Shown here: one piece after another, positions 1-8,423 of the stretch
Numbering within the stretch: the first letter of the stretch is position 1
Layout: each line of letters opens with the position of its first letter
Source of the DNA: an uncultured Prevotellaceae bacterium
Lineage (GTDB): Bacteria > Bacteroidota > Bacteroidia > Bacteroidales > Bacteroidaceae
NCBI GenBank assembly: GCA_902776665.1
Contig: CACYQZ010000020.1
Span: forward strand, 1 to 39,542
DNA: 39,542 nucleotides
Direction of reading: 5' to 3'
Notes under the pieces: model-generated
The model's input: only the letters and a program-made list of their open reading frames with translations
Database searches by the model: none
What the model was told of the DNA's origin: nothing
Translations under genes and position numbers: made by a program

Positions 1-187
1 ACTTGCCGGCTACGACCTGTTCAATGCCAGACAGAAGATAAAGCTGTATAACCAGCAGATGCAATTAGTGCAAGACAACAGCCTTGACACTCGCTATGCA
101 GAAATAACCATTCGCTACAACTTCAACGCCACCCGCTCGAAATACAAGGGCACGGGGGCAGGTAATGCGGAAAAGAACAGGCTCTAA
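1..187 (+). CDS. C-terminal end of an outer-membrane beta-barrel protein (partial)
   Basis: The window opens inside a gene read from base 2, which gives 61 residues and a TAA stop at 185-187. The tail has alternating polar and hydrophobic barrel strands (RYAEITIRYNFNATRSKYKG) and ends in a KGTGAGNAEKNRL-type motif. From memory, that ending is common in Bacteroidetes TonB-dependent-receptor-like proteins of the OMP_b-brl_3 (PF14905) group. Such proteins sit in the outer membrane and often have an N-terminal carboxypeptidase-like domain. That part lies outside the window, so the substrate cannot be inferred. The family call rests on the last 30 residues only. Confidence 0.6.
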   Translation, partial: LAGYDLFNARQKIKLYNQQMQLVQDNSLDTRYAEITIRYNFNATRSKYKGTGAGNAEKNRL

Positions 188-340
188 AACATCCCAACTA
201 TGCAGAACAATTTCCATTACATAAATCTCTCTTGGGCAGTGGTGGGCATTTGTGAAAATGATCGCCAGCCCCTCTTGTTTCATATCCCAGGCATCGACAA
301 GGACGAGGCCGCAGCCGTGGAGCTTCTTTCCCTTTCGTTA

Positions 341-380
341 ATCAGTCAACCATTGTCTACTCTTGTCAACCTTTGTCAAC
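341..380. repeat. Decamer tandem array, 4 units
   Basis: Four consecutive 10-bp units fit the pattern N3-(A/T)GTC(A/T)AC, for example CTTTGTCAAC. They lie in the gene-less stretch between the barrel gene and the BspA-like gene. Only the strand-neutral period is certain. Confidence 0.7.
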
Positions 381-439
381 CCTTTCCACGAGATGGCAAA
401 ATAAAAGCCCTCAAAATTCTCCGTGGTAGAAATGCGTTG

Positions 440-471
440 CAAAGGTAAGCGGATTTTTGAGAACCACCAAA
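440..471 (-). promoter_or_regulatory. Orphan leftward promoter
   Basis: On the minus strand, TTTG (471-468), a 20-bp spacer and TACCTTTG (447-440) match the Bacteroidetes -33/-7 consensus exactly. The predicted start is near 433 and transcription runs leftward through the decamer array toward the 3' end of the barrel gene. No convincing gene lies downstream. There is one 34-codon open frame (442-338, minus) without a good start. The rest of 188-563 shows nothing recognisable. Confidence 0.55.
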
Positions 472-508
472 AAGCAAGTCAGAAGTGTTAAAATCTAAAA
501 GTGGTTGA

Positions 509-537
509 TATACAGAGGTTTATCTCTATATGTTTTT
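509..537 (+). terminator. Weak hairpin with T-run
   Basis: AGAG (514-517) pairs with CTCT (524-527), extended by three A/T pairs across a mismatch, with a loop of six bases and a T5 run at 533-537. It could end rightward transcription from the barrel gene, but the stem is weak and more than 300 bp from that gene's stop. Confidence 0.25.
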
Positions 538-552
538 CATTGTTTATAGTTG

Positions 553-568
553 TTTAGAGGTCTCTAAA
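553..568. repeat. Short inverted repeat over the stop codon of the BspA-like fragment
   Basis: TTTAGAG and CTCTAAA are perfect inverted arms separated by two bases. They cover the TAG stop of the truncated BspA-like gene (564-566, read on minus). There is no T-run, so this is not a clear terminator. Confidence 0.4.
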
Positions 569-914
569 TACAGTTATAGAACGTCGCCTCGCCGATGGTC
601 GTCACGGAATTCGGAATCGTCACGCTCATCAGGATGGGGCAGTTCATGAATGCATTATTGCCGATGCTCGTCACGGGATAAGTTGCTCCGTTATAGGCGA
701 CAGATTCGGGAATAACCACGTTGCTTGTATATTCGTTAGAATAATCACCAGAAGAAGTTCCACGATAGCTAACGGACAACTCCGTTTTGTTATTCGCCCA
801 TGTGTAATAGATGGTGACACCATCTGCGTTTTTCACTTCAATGTCGTGGGCTATTGCCCTCGCTCCAACCATACTTAAAAGCGCAGTGAGCAGAAAAAAT
901 TTAATCTGTTTCAT
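564..914 (-). CDS. Truncated BspA-like leucine-rich-repeat surface protein
   Basis: The product has 116 residues. An N-terminal signal peptide (MKQIKFFLLTALLSMVGARA) is followed by a short lead-in and then the start of a BspA/Treponema-type LRR array (LRR_5): residues around YPVTSIGNNAFMNCPILMSV and VTIPNSVTTIGEATFYNC. Members of this family usually carry many such ~23-residue repeats and a C-terminal sorting domain. Here the frame stops at TAG in the second repeat, and I see no LRR coding in any frame downstream. It has a good promoter of its own at 1003-1034. It is either a recently truncated pseudogene or a small secreted remnant; I favour a remnant. Confidence 0.65.
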   Translation of the reverse strand: MKQIKFFLLTALLSMVGARAIAHDIEVKNADGVTIYYTWANNKTELSVSYRGTSSGDYSNEYTSNVVIPESVAYNGATYPVTSIGNNAFMNCPILMSVTIPNSVTTIGEATFYNCI

Positions 915-1002
915 ACGTAGTTTTTAGGTAACGTTTCTGAAAATGTCCTTATTTATCACAAAATTTCTACCATCTAACCCTTTAGGGGCTTCGATTCTTT
1001 TG

Positions 1003-1034
1003 CAAAAATACAACTTTCTTGGGAATTATACAAA
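1003..1034 (-). promoter_or_regulatory. Promoter of the BspA-like gene
   Basis: Read on the minus strand: TTTG (1034-1031), 20-bp spacer, then TATTTTTG (1010-1003). This is a full match to the Bacteroidetes promoter, about 90 bp before the ATG at 914. Confidence 0.65.
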
Positions 1035-1067
1035 AAATGCGTGAGATTTCTCAACTTTTCAAAAATA

Positions 1068-1095
1068 ATTCCTCATTCTTCATTCTTCGTTCCTA
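1068..1095. repeat. Heptamer array, 4 units, upstream of fumarase
   Basis: Units ATTCCTC, ATTCTTC, ATTCTTC and GTTCCTA follow each other with an exact 7-bp period. The array covers the place where the -33 element of the fumarase promoter would be expected (about 1081-1084), and no TTTG is present there. Confidence 0.65.
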
Positions 1096-1104
1096 TTTTT
1101 TTCG

Positions 1105-1112
1105 TATCTTTG
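1105..1112 (+). promoter_or_regulatory. -7 element of the fumarase promoter
   Basis: TATCTTTG matches TAnnTTTG and is followed by a 29-bp gap to the ATG at 1142. This position decides the start: in-frame codons upstream of 1142 would lie before the transcript. Confidence 0.6.
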
Positions 1113-1141
1113 CGGAAAAATACAACGAAAACAACAATATT

Positions 1142-2788
1142 ATGGCAACAAAACCTGAATTTAAGTACGCCCCGATGTTCCAGATGGGCGAGGACAAAAC
1201 CGAGTATCGCCTTCTGACGAAAGAGGGTGTGACAACCGCCCAATTCGAGGGCAAGGAAATCGTGAAAGTGTCGCGTGAGGCACTGACGCTGTTGGCACAG
1301 CAGGCGTTCCACGATGTGGAATTTATGCTGCGCCGCGAACACAACCTGCAAGTGGCAGCGATTCTGAACGACCCCGAGGCGTCGGAAAACGACAAATACG
1401 TGGCGTTGCAGTTCCTGCGCAATGCGGAAGTGGCGGCGAAAGGCATCCTGCCGTTCTGTCAGGACACGGGCACGGCGATTATCCACGGCGAAAAGGGTCA
1501 GCAAGTCTGGACGGGATTCGAAGACGAGGAAGCCCTGTCGCTTGGCGTTTACAACACGTTTACGGAGGACAACCTGCGATATTCGCAGAACGCACCGCTC
1601 AATATGTACGACGAGGTGAACACGCGCTGCAACCTGCCTGCACAAATCGACATCGAGGCTTGCGAGGGCGCGGAATATCACTTCGTGATGGTGGCGAAGG
1701 GTGGCGGTTCAGCCAATAAGACTTATTTCTACCCGATGACGAAGGCCACGATTCAAAACGAGGGTACGCTGCTGCCTTTCCTCGTCGAGAAGATGAAGTC
1801 GCTCGGCACGGCAGCCTGTCCGCCCTACCACATCGCGTTTGTCATCGGTGGCACTTCGGCAGAGAAAAACCTGCTGACCGTGAAACTCGCGTCGATTAAA
1901 TACTACGACTCGCTGCCCACGACGGGCGACGAGACGGGACGCGCCTTCCGCGACATCGACTTGGAGAAAAAACTGCTGAAGGAAGCCCATAAAATCGGGC
2001 TTGGCGCACAATTCGGCGGCAAACATTTGGCACACGACATCCGCGTCATTCGACTGCCGCGCCACGGTGCTTCGTGTCCCATCGGAATGGGTGTTTCGTG
2101 CTCTGCCGACCGCAACATCAAGGCGAAAATCAACCGCGACGGCGTGTGGCTCGAGAAAATGGATTCGAACCCTGCCGAACTGATTCCTGCCGAGTTTGCG
2201 AAGGCTGGCGAGGGTCAGAACACCATCGTCATCGACCTCGACAAAGGCATCGACAAGGTGCGCGAGGAGCTGTCGAAATACCCCGTTTCGACCCGCGTGA
2301 ACCTGAAGGGCACGATTATCGTGGCTCGCGACATCGCCCACGCGAAGCTGAAAGCTCGCCTCGACGCTGGCGAACCGATGCCCGACTACTTCAAAAACCA
2401 TCCGATTCTCTACGCTGGACCTGCGAAAACTCCCGAGGGCTATCCCTGCGGTTCGATGGGTCCGACGACGGCCAACCGAATGGACCCGTATGTCGATGAA
2501 TTCCAAGCCAACGGCGCGTCGCTCGTGATGATTGCGAAGGGCAACCGTTCGCAGGTCGTCACCGACGCCTGCAAGAAGCACGGCGGATTCTATCTCGGCA
2601 GCATCGGCGGTGCAGCGGCAGTGTTGTCGCAGTCGTCAATCAAGTCGATTGAGTGCGTGGAATATCCCGAACTCGGTATGGAAGCCATCTGGAAAATCGA
2701 GGTCGAGGACTTCCCCGCCTTCATCCTCGTCGATGACAAGGGCAACGACTTCTTCCAGACGCTGAAACCGTGGTGTCCGAAAAAATAA
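1142..2788 (+). CDS. fumB: Fumarate hydratase, class I (iron-sulfur)
   Basis: Interconverts fumarate and malate in the cytoplasm. In anaerobic Bacteroidales it normally works in the reductive branch toward succinate. The product has 548 residues, the usual class I length, with an N-terminal Fumerase domain and a C-terminal Fumerase_C domain in one chain. The [4Fe-4S] ligand motifs are visible: PFCQDTG (C106), AACPPYH (C226) and [14 protein letters not shown] (C312/C320). Other marks are IGGTSAEKN and [14 protein letters not shown]. The frame is open further upstream, but I chose ATG 1142 because the -7 box lies at 1105-1112 and homology begins at MATKPEF. It is followed after 27 bp by pepT, probably in the same transcript. 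The FumA/FumB naming is by class only. Confidence 0.95.
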   Translation: MATKPEFKYAPMFQMGEDKTEYRLLTKEGVTTAQFEGKEIVKVSREALTLLAQQAFHDVEFMLRREHNLQVAAILNDPEASENDKYVALQFLRNAEVAAKGILPFCQDTGTAIIHGEKGQQVWTGFEDEEALSLGVYNTFTEDNLRYSQNAPLNMYDEVNTRCNLPAQIDIEACEGAEYHFVMVAKGGGSANKTYFYPMTKATIQNEGTLLPFLVEKMKSLGTAACPPYHIAFVIGGTSAEKNLLTVKLASIKYYDSLPTTGDETGRAFRDIDLEKKLLKEAHKIGLGAQFGGKHLAHDIRVIRLPRHGASCPIGMGVSCSADRNIKAKINRDGVWLEKMDSNPAELIPAEFAKAGEGQNTIVIDLDKGIDKVREELSKYPVSTRVNLKGTIIVARDIAHAKLKARLDAGEPMPDYFKNHPILYAGPAKTPEGYPCGSMGPTTANRMDPYVDEFQANGASLVMIAKGNRSQVVTDACKKHGGFYLGSIGGAAAVLSQSSIKSIECVEYPELGMEAIWKIEVEDFPAFILVDDKGNDFFQTLKPWCPKK

Positions 2789-2817
2789 TCATTCAAAAAA
2801 ATATCATTCAAAATTAT
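2788..2817. repeat. 15-bp direct duplication at the fumarase/pepT junction
   Basis: ATCATTCAAAA occurs at 2788-2798 and again at 2803-2813, a 15-bp period. It starts on the last base of the fumarase stop codon and runs into the pepT start at 2816. It may be a low-copy relative of the junction arrays elsewhere in the window, but could be chance in A/T-rich sequence. Confidence 0.35.
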
Positions 2818-4039
2818 GAATATCGTAGAAAGATTCCTGAACTACACCAAGTTCGATACACAGTCGAGCGAAGACAGCCAGACCGTGCCGAGCACGTCGA
2901 AACAACTGATTTTTGCCGAATTTCTGAAGAAAGAACTCGAAAACGAGGGGCTTGAAGACGTGGAAATGGACGAAATGGGCTATGTTTATGCCACATTGCC
3001 TGCCAACACGAAGAAAAAAGCGCCCGTCATCGGCTTCATTTCGCATTACGACACCAGCCCCGACTGCTCGGGAGCCAACGTGCAAGCGCGCATCGTCGAA
3101 AACTACGATGGCGGCGACATCACCCTCTCGGAAGGTATCGTGTCGAGTCCCAAAAAGTTCCCCGAACTGCTGCAGCACGTGGGCGAAGACCTCATCGTCA
3201 CCGACGGAACGACGCTGCTCGGCGCCGACGACAAGGCTGGAATCGCCGAGATTATGCACGCCGTCTGCTACCTGCGCGACCACAAGGAGATTGAGCACGG
3301 AAAAATTCGCGTCGCCTTCAATCCCGACGAGGAAATCGGCATGGGAGCCCACCATTTCGATGTTGAAAAGTTCGGTTGCGACTGGGCTTACACCATCGAC
3401 GGCGGCGACCTCGGCGACCTCGAATTTGAGAATTTCAACGCAGCCTCGGCGAAAATCCATTGCAAGGGCGTGAGCGTGCATCCGGGCTATGCGAAAGGCA
3501 AAATGGTGAACGCCAACCGCCTCGCCGTTGAGTTTGCGCAGATGCTTCCCGCCGACGAAACACCCGAACAAACCGAGGGCTACGAAGGTTTCTATCACCT
3601 GCTCGGCATCCAAGGCGGCATCGAGAAAGCCACGCTGTCGTACATCATTCGCGACCACGATCGCGACCGTTTCGAGGACCGCAAGGCTTTCATCGCCAAA
3701 TGCGTCGCCCAGATGCAGGAAAAATACGGAGAAGACGCTGTCACCGCCGAGGTGAAGGACCAATATTATAATATGAAGGAGAAAATCGACCCGAATATGC
3801 ACGTCATCGACATCGTGCTTCACGCGATGCAAGACTGCGGCGTGCCCCCGAAAGTCGAACCGATTCGCGGTGGAACCGACGGCGCACAACTGTCGTTCAA
3901 GGGTCTGCCGTGTCCGAACATCTTCGCCGGTGGCGTGAATTTCCACGGACCCTACGAGTTTGTTTCCGTCCAAGTGATGCAGAAAGCCGCCGACGTCATC
4001 GTGCGCATCTGCGAACTGACCGCCCGCTATCACGATTAA
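2816..4039 (+). CDS. pepT: Peptidase T (tripeptide aminopeptidase, M20B)
   Basis: A cytoplasmic zinc aminopeptidase that removes the N-terminal residue of tripeptides. It has 407 residues, the normal length. The two-zinc site is complete: SHYDT (H77, D79), LGADDKAG (about D139), the DEEIG pair (E172/E173), TIDGG (D195) and a late histidine in [27 protein letters not shown] is the family's substrate-binding loop. ATG 2816 follows the fumarase stop by 27 bp with no promoter between, and the antiporter gene starts 4 bp after its stop, so the three genes look like one operon. Confidence 0.95.
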   Translation: MNIVERFLNYTKFDTQSSEDSQTVPSTSKQLIFAEFLKKELENEGLEDVEMDEMGYVYATLPANTKKKAPVIGFISHYDTSPDCSGANVQARIVENYDGGDITLSEGIVSSPKKFPELLQHVGEDLIVTDGTTLLGADDKAGIAEIMHAVCYLRDHKEIEHGKIRVAFNPDEEIGMGAHHFDVEKFGCDWAYTIDGGDLGDLEFENFNAASAKIHCKGVSVHPGYAKGKMVNANRLAVEFAQMLPADETPEQTEGYEGFYHLLGIQGGIEKATLSYIIRDHDRDRFEDRKAFIAKCVAQMQEKYGEDAVTAEVKDQYYNMKEKIDPNMHVIDIVLHAMQDCGVPPKVEPIRGGTDGAQLSFKGLPCPNIFAGGVNFHGPYEFVSVQVMQKAADVIVRICELTARYHD

Positions 4040-4043
4040 CAGA

Positions 4044-6317
4044 ATGGAAGCACTGATTCTCGACCTCACGCTCATCCTCGTCGTGGCCGGAGCTGTGACG
4101 CTCATTTTCAAAAGGCTCAAGCAACCGCTTGTGCTGGGCTACATCGTGGCCGGATTCCTCGTGTCGCCCCACATGCCGTATTTGGCATCGGTGGTCGATA
4201 AGGAAAACATCCAGACGTGGGCCGACATCGGTGTTCTCTTCCTTCTGTTCGCGCTCGGACTCGATTTTTCGTTCAAGAAAATCCTGAAAATGGGCATGGC
4301 ACCCGTCATTGCGGCGTGTAGCATCGTGTTTTCGATGATGTTGCTCGGCATCCTCGTCGGAAAACTCTTCGGATGGTCGCAGATGAACTGCGTTTTCCTC
4401 GGTGGAATGTTGGCGATGAGTTCCACGACGATTATCTACAAGGCATTCGACGATATGGGCCTGCGCCAACAGCATTTCGCCTCGCTCGTAATGAGCGTGT
4501 TGATTCTCGAAGACGTGCTCGCGATTGTGATGATGGTGATGCTCTCGACGGTGGCCGACGGCAATTCTGCCAACGGCGGACAACTGCTGATGAGCATTCT
4601 CAGACTCGGTTTCATCCTTGTGCTGTGGTTCGTCGTGGGCATTTTCCTGATTCCGCTTTTCCTGCGCAAGACGCGAAAACTGATGACCGACGAAATGCTC
4701 GTCATTATCTCGCTCGGACTGTGTTTCCTGATGGCCGTCATCGCCACGGGAGCCGGCTTCAGTTCGGCTTTCGGAGCCTTTGTGATGGGAAGTATTTTGG
4801 CTGAAACCATCGAGGCCGACAAGATTATCCGACTCGTCGAACCCGTGAAAAACCTGTTCGGCGCAGTGTTTTTCGTGTCGGTCGGAATGTTGGTCGACCC
4901 AGAAATTCTCGCCTCGCAATGGCTGCCGATTCTCGTGCTCACGCTCACAATTTTGTTCGGACAAGCCATTTTCGGCTCGACGGGCTATATGCTGAGCGGT
5001 CAGCCGTTGAAAACGGCGATGCGCTGCGGTTTTTCGATGGCGCAGATTGGCGAATTTGCCTTCATCATCGCCTCGCTCGGACTGACGCTCGGAGTCATCG
5101 GCGACTTTCTCTATCCGGTCGTCGTGGCGGTGTCGGTCATCACGACATTCCTCACGCCCTATATGATGCGAGCCGCCGACCCAGCCTATGGTTTTCTCGA
5201 AAAAAAGATGCCGAAACAATGGCTTCGACGCCTCAACCACCTCGGCGAAGCCCACCACGCGACGGTCTCGGAGCAGAATTTGTGGAAGCAACTGCTCACG
5301 CAAATGGGCGTGAACACGGTCATCTACTCGATTCTGTCGGGTGCCACCATCGCCCTGATGTTCACCTTCGTCAAACCATTTTTTGCGCAAATCTTACCCG
5401 AGAAACTGACCATTTTCAAATTTGAATTGTCGATTGTCAATCTTCTCACCGGACTATCTACGATTCTGCTTATCGCCCACTTCCTCAGAGCGATGATCAT
5501 GAAGAAAAATCGCTCTGTCGAGTTCCGCGAACTTTGGAACGCAAGCCGCCTGAACCGACTTCCGCTCATTTTCACCGTGCTCGTCCGCATCGTCATTGCC
5601 GCCATGTTCATTTTCTACATTGTCAATGCCCTGTTCCACTTCAAAAGCGCGCTCATCGTGGCGATTGCGCTCGTCGCCATCGTCGTGATGGTGATGTCGC
5701 GAGGATTGAAAAACCGTAGCATCCGACTCGAGAGAATGTTCGTGCAAAACCTGCGCTCACGCGAAATAGAGGCACAGGTACGAGGCCGCAAAAAACCGCT
5801 TTTCGAGGGCCATCTGCTCGACCGCGACATCCACATCGGCGAATTCATCGTGCCCGACGATTCGCGCTGGGCAGGACGGTCGCTCAGCCAACTCAACATC
5901 GGCCACCGCTTCGGCGTACACGTCAGTAGCGTGTTGCGCGGAATTCAGCGCCTCAACATCCCGACGGGCGACACGCTGATTTTCCCAGGCGACCGCATCC
6001 GCGCCATTGGCAACGACGACCAGTTGCAGCAGTTCGGCCACGCCCTGCGCGACGAACTCGTGCCCGAGGATATGGAAATTGAAAAGCGCGAGATGCACCT
6101 GCGCAAAATCATCCTCGACGAAGGCAGTCCGTTCATCGGTCGCTCGCTGAAAGACAGCCGCATCCGCGAGGACTACAACTGCATGGTCGTGGGCGTGGAA
6201 GAGGGTCAGCAAGACCTCACGATGATCGATGCCAAGCGGCTTTTCGAACTGGGCGACATCGTCTGGGTGGTGGGTGAAGATGCCAATCTGAAACGGCTGA
6301 TGGACTCGAAAATGTAA
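4044..6317 (+). CDS. CPA2-family cation:proton antiporter with two C-terminal RCK_C (TrkA-C) domains
   Basis: An inner-membrane monovalent cation/H+ antiporter of the KefB/YbaL type, 757 residues. The first ~390 residues form the Na_H_Exchanger domain with about 12 membrane segments; LFALGLDFSFKKI, SSTTIIYKAFDD and LEDVLAIVMM are typical of it. Further hydrophobic segments lie between about 415 and 555. The cytoplasmic tail holds two consecutive RCK_C-like modules (about 585-665 and 680-757; GEFIVPDDSRWAGRSL and RKIILDEGSPFIGRSL start them). There is no Rossmann RCK_N domain with a GxGxxG motif, unlike KefB/KefC, so gating is probably not by NAD(H) or glutathione binding. K+ or Na+ specificity cannot be read from sequence. 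It starts 4 bp after pepT. Confidence 0.88.
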   Translation: MEALILDLTLILVVAGAVTLIFKRLKQPLVLGYIVAGFLVSPHMPYLASVVDKENIQTWADIGVLFLLFALGLDFSFKKILKMGMAPVIAACSIVFSMMLLGILVGKLFGWSQMNCVFLGGMLAMSSTTIIYKAFDDMGLRQQHFASLVMSVLILEDVLAIVMMVMLSTVADGNSANGGQLLMSILRLGFILVLWFVVGIFLIPLFLRKTRKLMTDEMLVIISLGLCFLMAVIATGAGFSSAFGAFVMGSILAETIEADKIIRLVEPVKNLFGAVFFVSVGMLVDPEILASQWLPILVLTLTILFGQAIFGSTGYMLSGQPLKTAMRCGFSMAQIGEFAFIIASLGLTLGVIGDFLYPVVVAVSVITTFLTPYMMRAADPAYGFLEKKMPKQWLRRLNHLGEAHHATVSEQNLWKQLLTQMGVNTVIYSILSGATIALMFTFVKPFFAQILPEKLTIFKFELSIVNLLTGLSTILLIAHFLRAMIMKKNRSVEFRELWNASRLNRLPLIFTVLVRIVIAAMFIFYIVNALFHFKSALIVAIALVAIVVMVMSRGLKNRSIRLERMFVQNLRSREIEAQVRGRKKPLFEGHLLDRDIHIGEFIVPDDSRWAGRSLSQLNIGHRFGVHVSSVLRGIQRLNIPTGDTLIFPGDRIRAIGNDDQLQQFGHALRDELVPEDMEIEKREMHLRKIILDEGSPFIGRSLKDSRIREDYNCMVVGVEEGQQDLTMIDAKRLFELGDIVWVVGEDANLKRLMDSKM

Positions 6318-6333
6318 AAAAATACACAAAATA

Positions 6334-6365
6334 TTTGGAATCTACGCTCTTTTTTCGTATCTTTG
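6334..6365 (+). promoter_or_regulatory. Promoter of argR
   Basis: TTTG (6334-6337), 20-bp spacer and TATCTTTG (6358-6365) match the consensus exactly, with the ATG 26 bp on. It begins 17 bp after the antiporter stop, so argR has its own start of transcription. Confidence 0.75.
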
Positions 6366-6391
6366 CAAGCGAAACGAATAGTTATACGAAA

Positions 6392-6880
6392 ATGAGAGAC
6401 AAAAAAAGCCGATTAGAGACCCTGAAAATGCTCATTTCGAGCAAAGAACTGGGCAATCAAGATGAAGTGTTGAAAGAGTTGCAACGCGAGGGTTTCCAAC
6501 TCACGCAGGCCACGCTGAGCCGCGACTTGAAGCAGTTGAAAGTGGCGAAAGCCGCTTCGATGAACGGGAAATACGTCTATGTGTTGCCCAACGAAACGAT
6601 GTATAAGCGCGTCCACAGCGATTCCACGGCTCGCGACATGCTCGAGTCGCCGGGATTCCTCTCGCTCGACTTCACCGGCAACATCGGTGTGGTCAGAACG
6701 CGGCGCGGTTTCGCCAGTCTGTTGGCCTACAACATCGACATGGTCGAAATTCCGAGCATCCTCGGCACCATCGCGGGTTACAACACGATTCTACTCATTC
6801 TCAAAGAGGGCGCCAACAGGGAAGACCTCATCGCCGAATTGAGCGAAATCATCCCCGACATCAAGAAAACGATGAGATAA
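6392..6880 (+). CDS. argR: Arginine repressor ArgR
   Basis: A hexameric transcription factor that controls arginine synthesis or breakdown genes with arginine as corepressor. It has 162 residues. The N-terminal winged helix carries the signature FQLTQATLSRDLKQL (compare SQATVSRDIKEL in other ArgR proteins). The C-terminal oligomerisation domain ends with GTIAGYNTILLILKEG. In E. coli the equivalent GTIAGDDT carries the two aspartates that bind arginine; here they are Tyr and Asn. ATG 6392 is chosen because the promoter at 6334-6365 excludes the longer frame that begins at 6335. No arginine gene lies nearby. Confidence 0.9.
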   Translation: MRDKKSRLETLKMLISSKELGNQDEVLKELQREGFQLTQATLSRDLKQLKVAKAASMNGKYVYVLPNETMYKRVHSDSTARDMLESPGFLSLDFTGNIGVVRTRRGFASLLAYNIDMVEIPSILGTIAGYNTILLILKEGANREDLIAELSEIIPDIKKTMR

Positions 6881-6991
6881 TTAAAAAAAAAATTGCCGTC
6901 ATTGCAACTTTTCTGACATTGAATTCGTCTAATAGACAAAATGAGATGAATTTTTAATTTTTGGTTATTCATATTTTAATTTGAAACGATT

Positions 6992-7186
6992 ATGTCAACA
7001 GGAAAGAAACTTTTGCGGTCGCGCAGCGATCGATGGGTAGCAGGCATTTGTGGCGGCATCGGCGATTATTTCGACGTAGATCCGGCCTTGGTTCGCCTCG
7101 TTTACATGCTTTTAACCTTCTTCAGTGCCGGTTTCCCGGGCGTGATGATTTATCTGGTGCTCTGGCTGGTGATGCCGAAGGATTAA
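6992..7186 (+). CDS. PspC-domain small membrane protein
   Basis: 64 residues, nearly all of it a PspC domain: a basic start (KKLLRSRSDRWVAGICGG), IGDYFDVDPALVRLVYML and a hydrophobic helix ending LVLWLVMPKD. The family is a small inner-membrane protein; in E. coli PspC takes part in the phage-shock envelope stress response, but stand-alone copies in Bacteroidetes have no settled role. I see no clear TAnnTTTG box in the 111 bp after argR, so it may be read through from argR. A strong hairpin terminator follows at 7203-7239. Confidence 0.85.
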   Translation: MSTGKKLLRSRSDRWVAGICGGIGDYFDVDPALVRLVYMLLTFFSAGFPGVMIYLVLWLVMPKD

Positions 7187-7202
7187 AAAAAGACTTCCAA
7201 CG

Positions 7203-7239
7203 AAAAAAGCGTATGCTCGATGGGGCATACGCTTTTTTT
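7203..7239. terminator. Rho-independent terminator, probably bidirectional
   Basis: A perfect 14-bp stem (AAAAAAGCGTATGC, 7203-7216, with 7225-7238) and an 8-base loop; T7 follows on the plus strand and T6 on the minus strand. It separates pspC (+) from the convergent M23 peptidase gene (-), whose stop is at 7259. Confidence 0.9.
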
Positions 7240-7258
7240 ATCTGTGACCTTGGGGAAA

Positions 7259-8227
7259 TCAAGAGTAGCGAACCAATTGTCCTTCGCGGATGTTGGCATT
7301 CTTGCCGAGACCATTGAGCTTGCGCAACTGCTCGACGCTCACGCCGTATTTCGTGGCGATGCGATAGAGCGTTTCGCCCTTCTTCACCTTATGCACCTTG
7401 CGCGGAGCCGAAGCAACGGCCTTCTTCGAGGAAGCCTTGTCGGCATTGCGGTTGGCAGCGGTGGCCGTCGAATTCACATCGGCGGGATTGTAACTGCCAT
7501 CGCCACGCACGCCACGCAGACGATTAGCCTCGGCTGCATCGCGGCTGTAAGTGCTCTTGCGATAGACGTAGAAGTCGCCCGTCACGTCCTGCGCACGGAA
7601 GTCGAACAAAACGGCGGGATTGAGCGCCACACCGCAAAGTCGCGTCTCGAAGTGCAAGTGCGAACCGGTCGAACGACCCGTGTTTCCACCGAGTCCGATG
7701 ACGTCGCCAGCCTTCACGCGCTGATTTTCCTTGACGAGTTGCTTCGAAAGGTGTCCGTAGATGGTTTCAAGGCCATTGTCGTGGCGAATCACAATGTATT
7801 TTCCGTAGCCTGCGGCCTCATATTTCACCATTCGAACCATTCCCGAGAACGCCGAGCGAATCGTGTCGCCTACATAAACCTTGATGTCGAGTCCCTTGTG
7901 CTGACGGCGCCAACGCGGACCGAAGTTCGACGTGATGACGCGGCTGGGTGTCGGCATACAAAATTCGCGCAGGTCAATTTTATACTCGTCGGGCAGTTGC
8001 GTAGCGCGATGCGCATACTTGTTTTCCCAGTCGGCATAAAGGTCTTCTGCGGGAAGTCCCGAATACTCGCGGTCTAAAAGTTGTTGGAAAGTGAGGGTAT
8101 CCACGGACTTCATCTTCTTATCGACCGGAGCCTGACGAGCCAACAAATCTTGGGCTGCGACCTGCTGTCCAGAAAGAGTGAATAACGCCGTGAATGCAAA
8201 TGTCTTAACAATCTTCTTTAAATTCAT
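7259..8227 (-). CDS. Secreted M23 peptidoglycan endopeptidase with C-terminal LysM
   Basis: A 322-residue exported cell-wall hydrolase or hydrolase activator. A signal peptide (MNLKKIVKTFAFTALFTLSG, cleavage near AAQ-D) is followed by an M23/LytM domain at about 98-205 with all four zinc-site residues: HKGLD (H110, D114) and SHLHFE (H190, H192). A Ser/Ala/Lys-rich linker (251-277) leads to one LysM domain (278-322, KVKKGETLYRIATKYGVSVE) for peptidoglycan binding. LytM domains with an intact site can cut stem-peptide cross-links; whether this one is active is inferred. Start ATG 8227 fits the signal peptide; the longer frame to 8338 would cross the promoter box at 8336-8343. Confidence 0.92.
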   Translation of the reverse strand: MNLKKIVKTFAFTALFTLSGQQVAAQDLLARQAPVDKKMKSVDTLTFQQLLDREYSGLPAEDLYADWENKYAHRATQLPDEYKIDLREFCMPTPSRVITSNFGPRWRRQHKGLDIKVYVGDTIRSAFSGMVRMVKYEAAGYGKYIVIRHDNGLETIYGHLSKQLVKENQRVKAGDVIGLGGNTGRSTGSHLHFETRLCGVALNPAVLFDFRAQDVTGDFYVYRKSTYSRDAAEANRLRGVRGDGSYNPADVNSTATAANRNADKASSKKAVASAPRKVHKVKKGETLYRIATKYGVSVEQLRKLNGLGKNANIREGQLVRYS

Positions 8228-8335
8228 AATCGTCTTTTTTAGGTTAGCCTTTCGCGTTGAAAACGGACAACTTTTGTCTGTCTCAGAACGCCCATTGAAC
8301 CATACGAGAGCACAATGCACTTGCAAAAGACGATG

Positions 8336-8343
8336 CAAAGGTA
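8336..8343 (-). promoter_or_regulatory. -7 element for the M23 peptidase gene
   Basis: TACCTTTG on the minus strand (8343-8336). Only a partial TTTC stands in the -33 place. It gives a 5' leader of about 100 bases in which I see no obvious structure. Confidence 0.6.
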
Positions 8344-8423
8344 GGAAAAAATCTTTGAAAATGAAAGTTTTATGACAAAAGATTAAACTTTATTTTGGTG
8401 TTTTAACATTTCGACGGGCGATT

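Noticed and set aside
65-283. 72-codon minus-strand frame downstream of the orphan promoter
   Set aside because: It overlaps the real end of the barrel gene and has no recognisable feature; composition fits chance.
200-448. 82-codon plus-strand frame after the barrel gene
   Set aside because: No promoter, no family resemblance, and its second half runs through the decamer array and the orphan promoter.
1019-1141. N-terminal extension of fumarase
   Set aside because: The stretch contains a heptamer array and the -7 box; homology to class I fumarases begins only at the ATG at 1142.
3996-5390. 464-codon open frame antisense to the antiporter
   Set aside because: The product is a His/Arg/Glu-rich low-complexity chain with no recognisable domain; the sense strand encodes a clear antiporter. 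Long antisense frames here follow from TCG/CGA-rich codon use.
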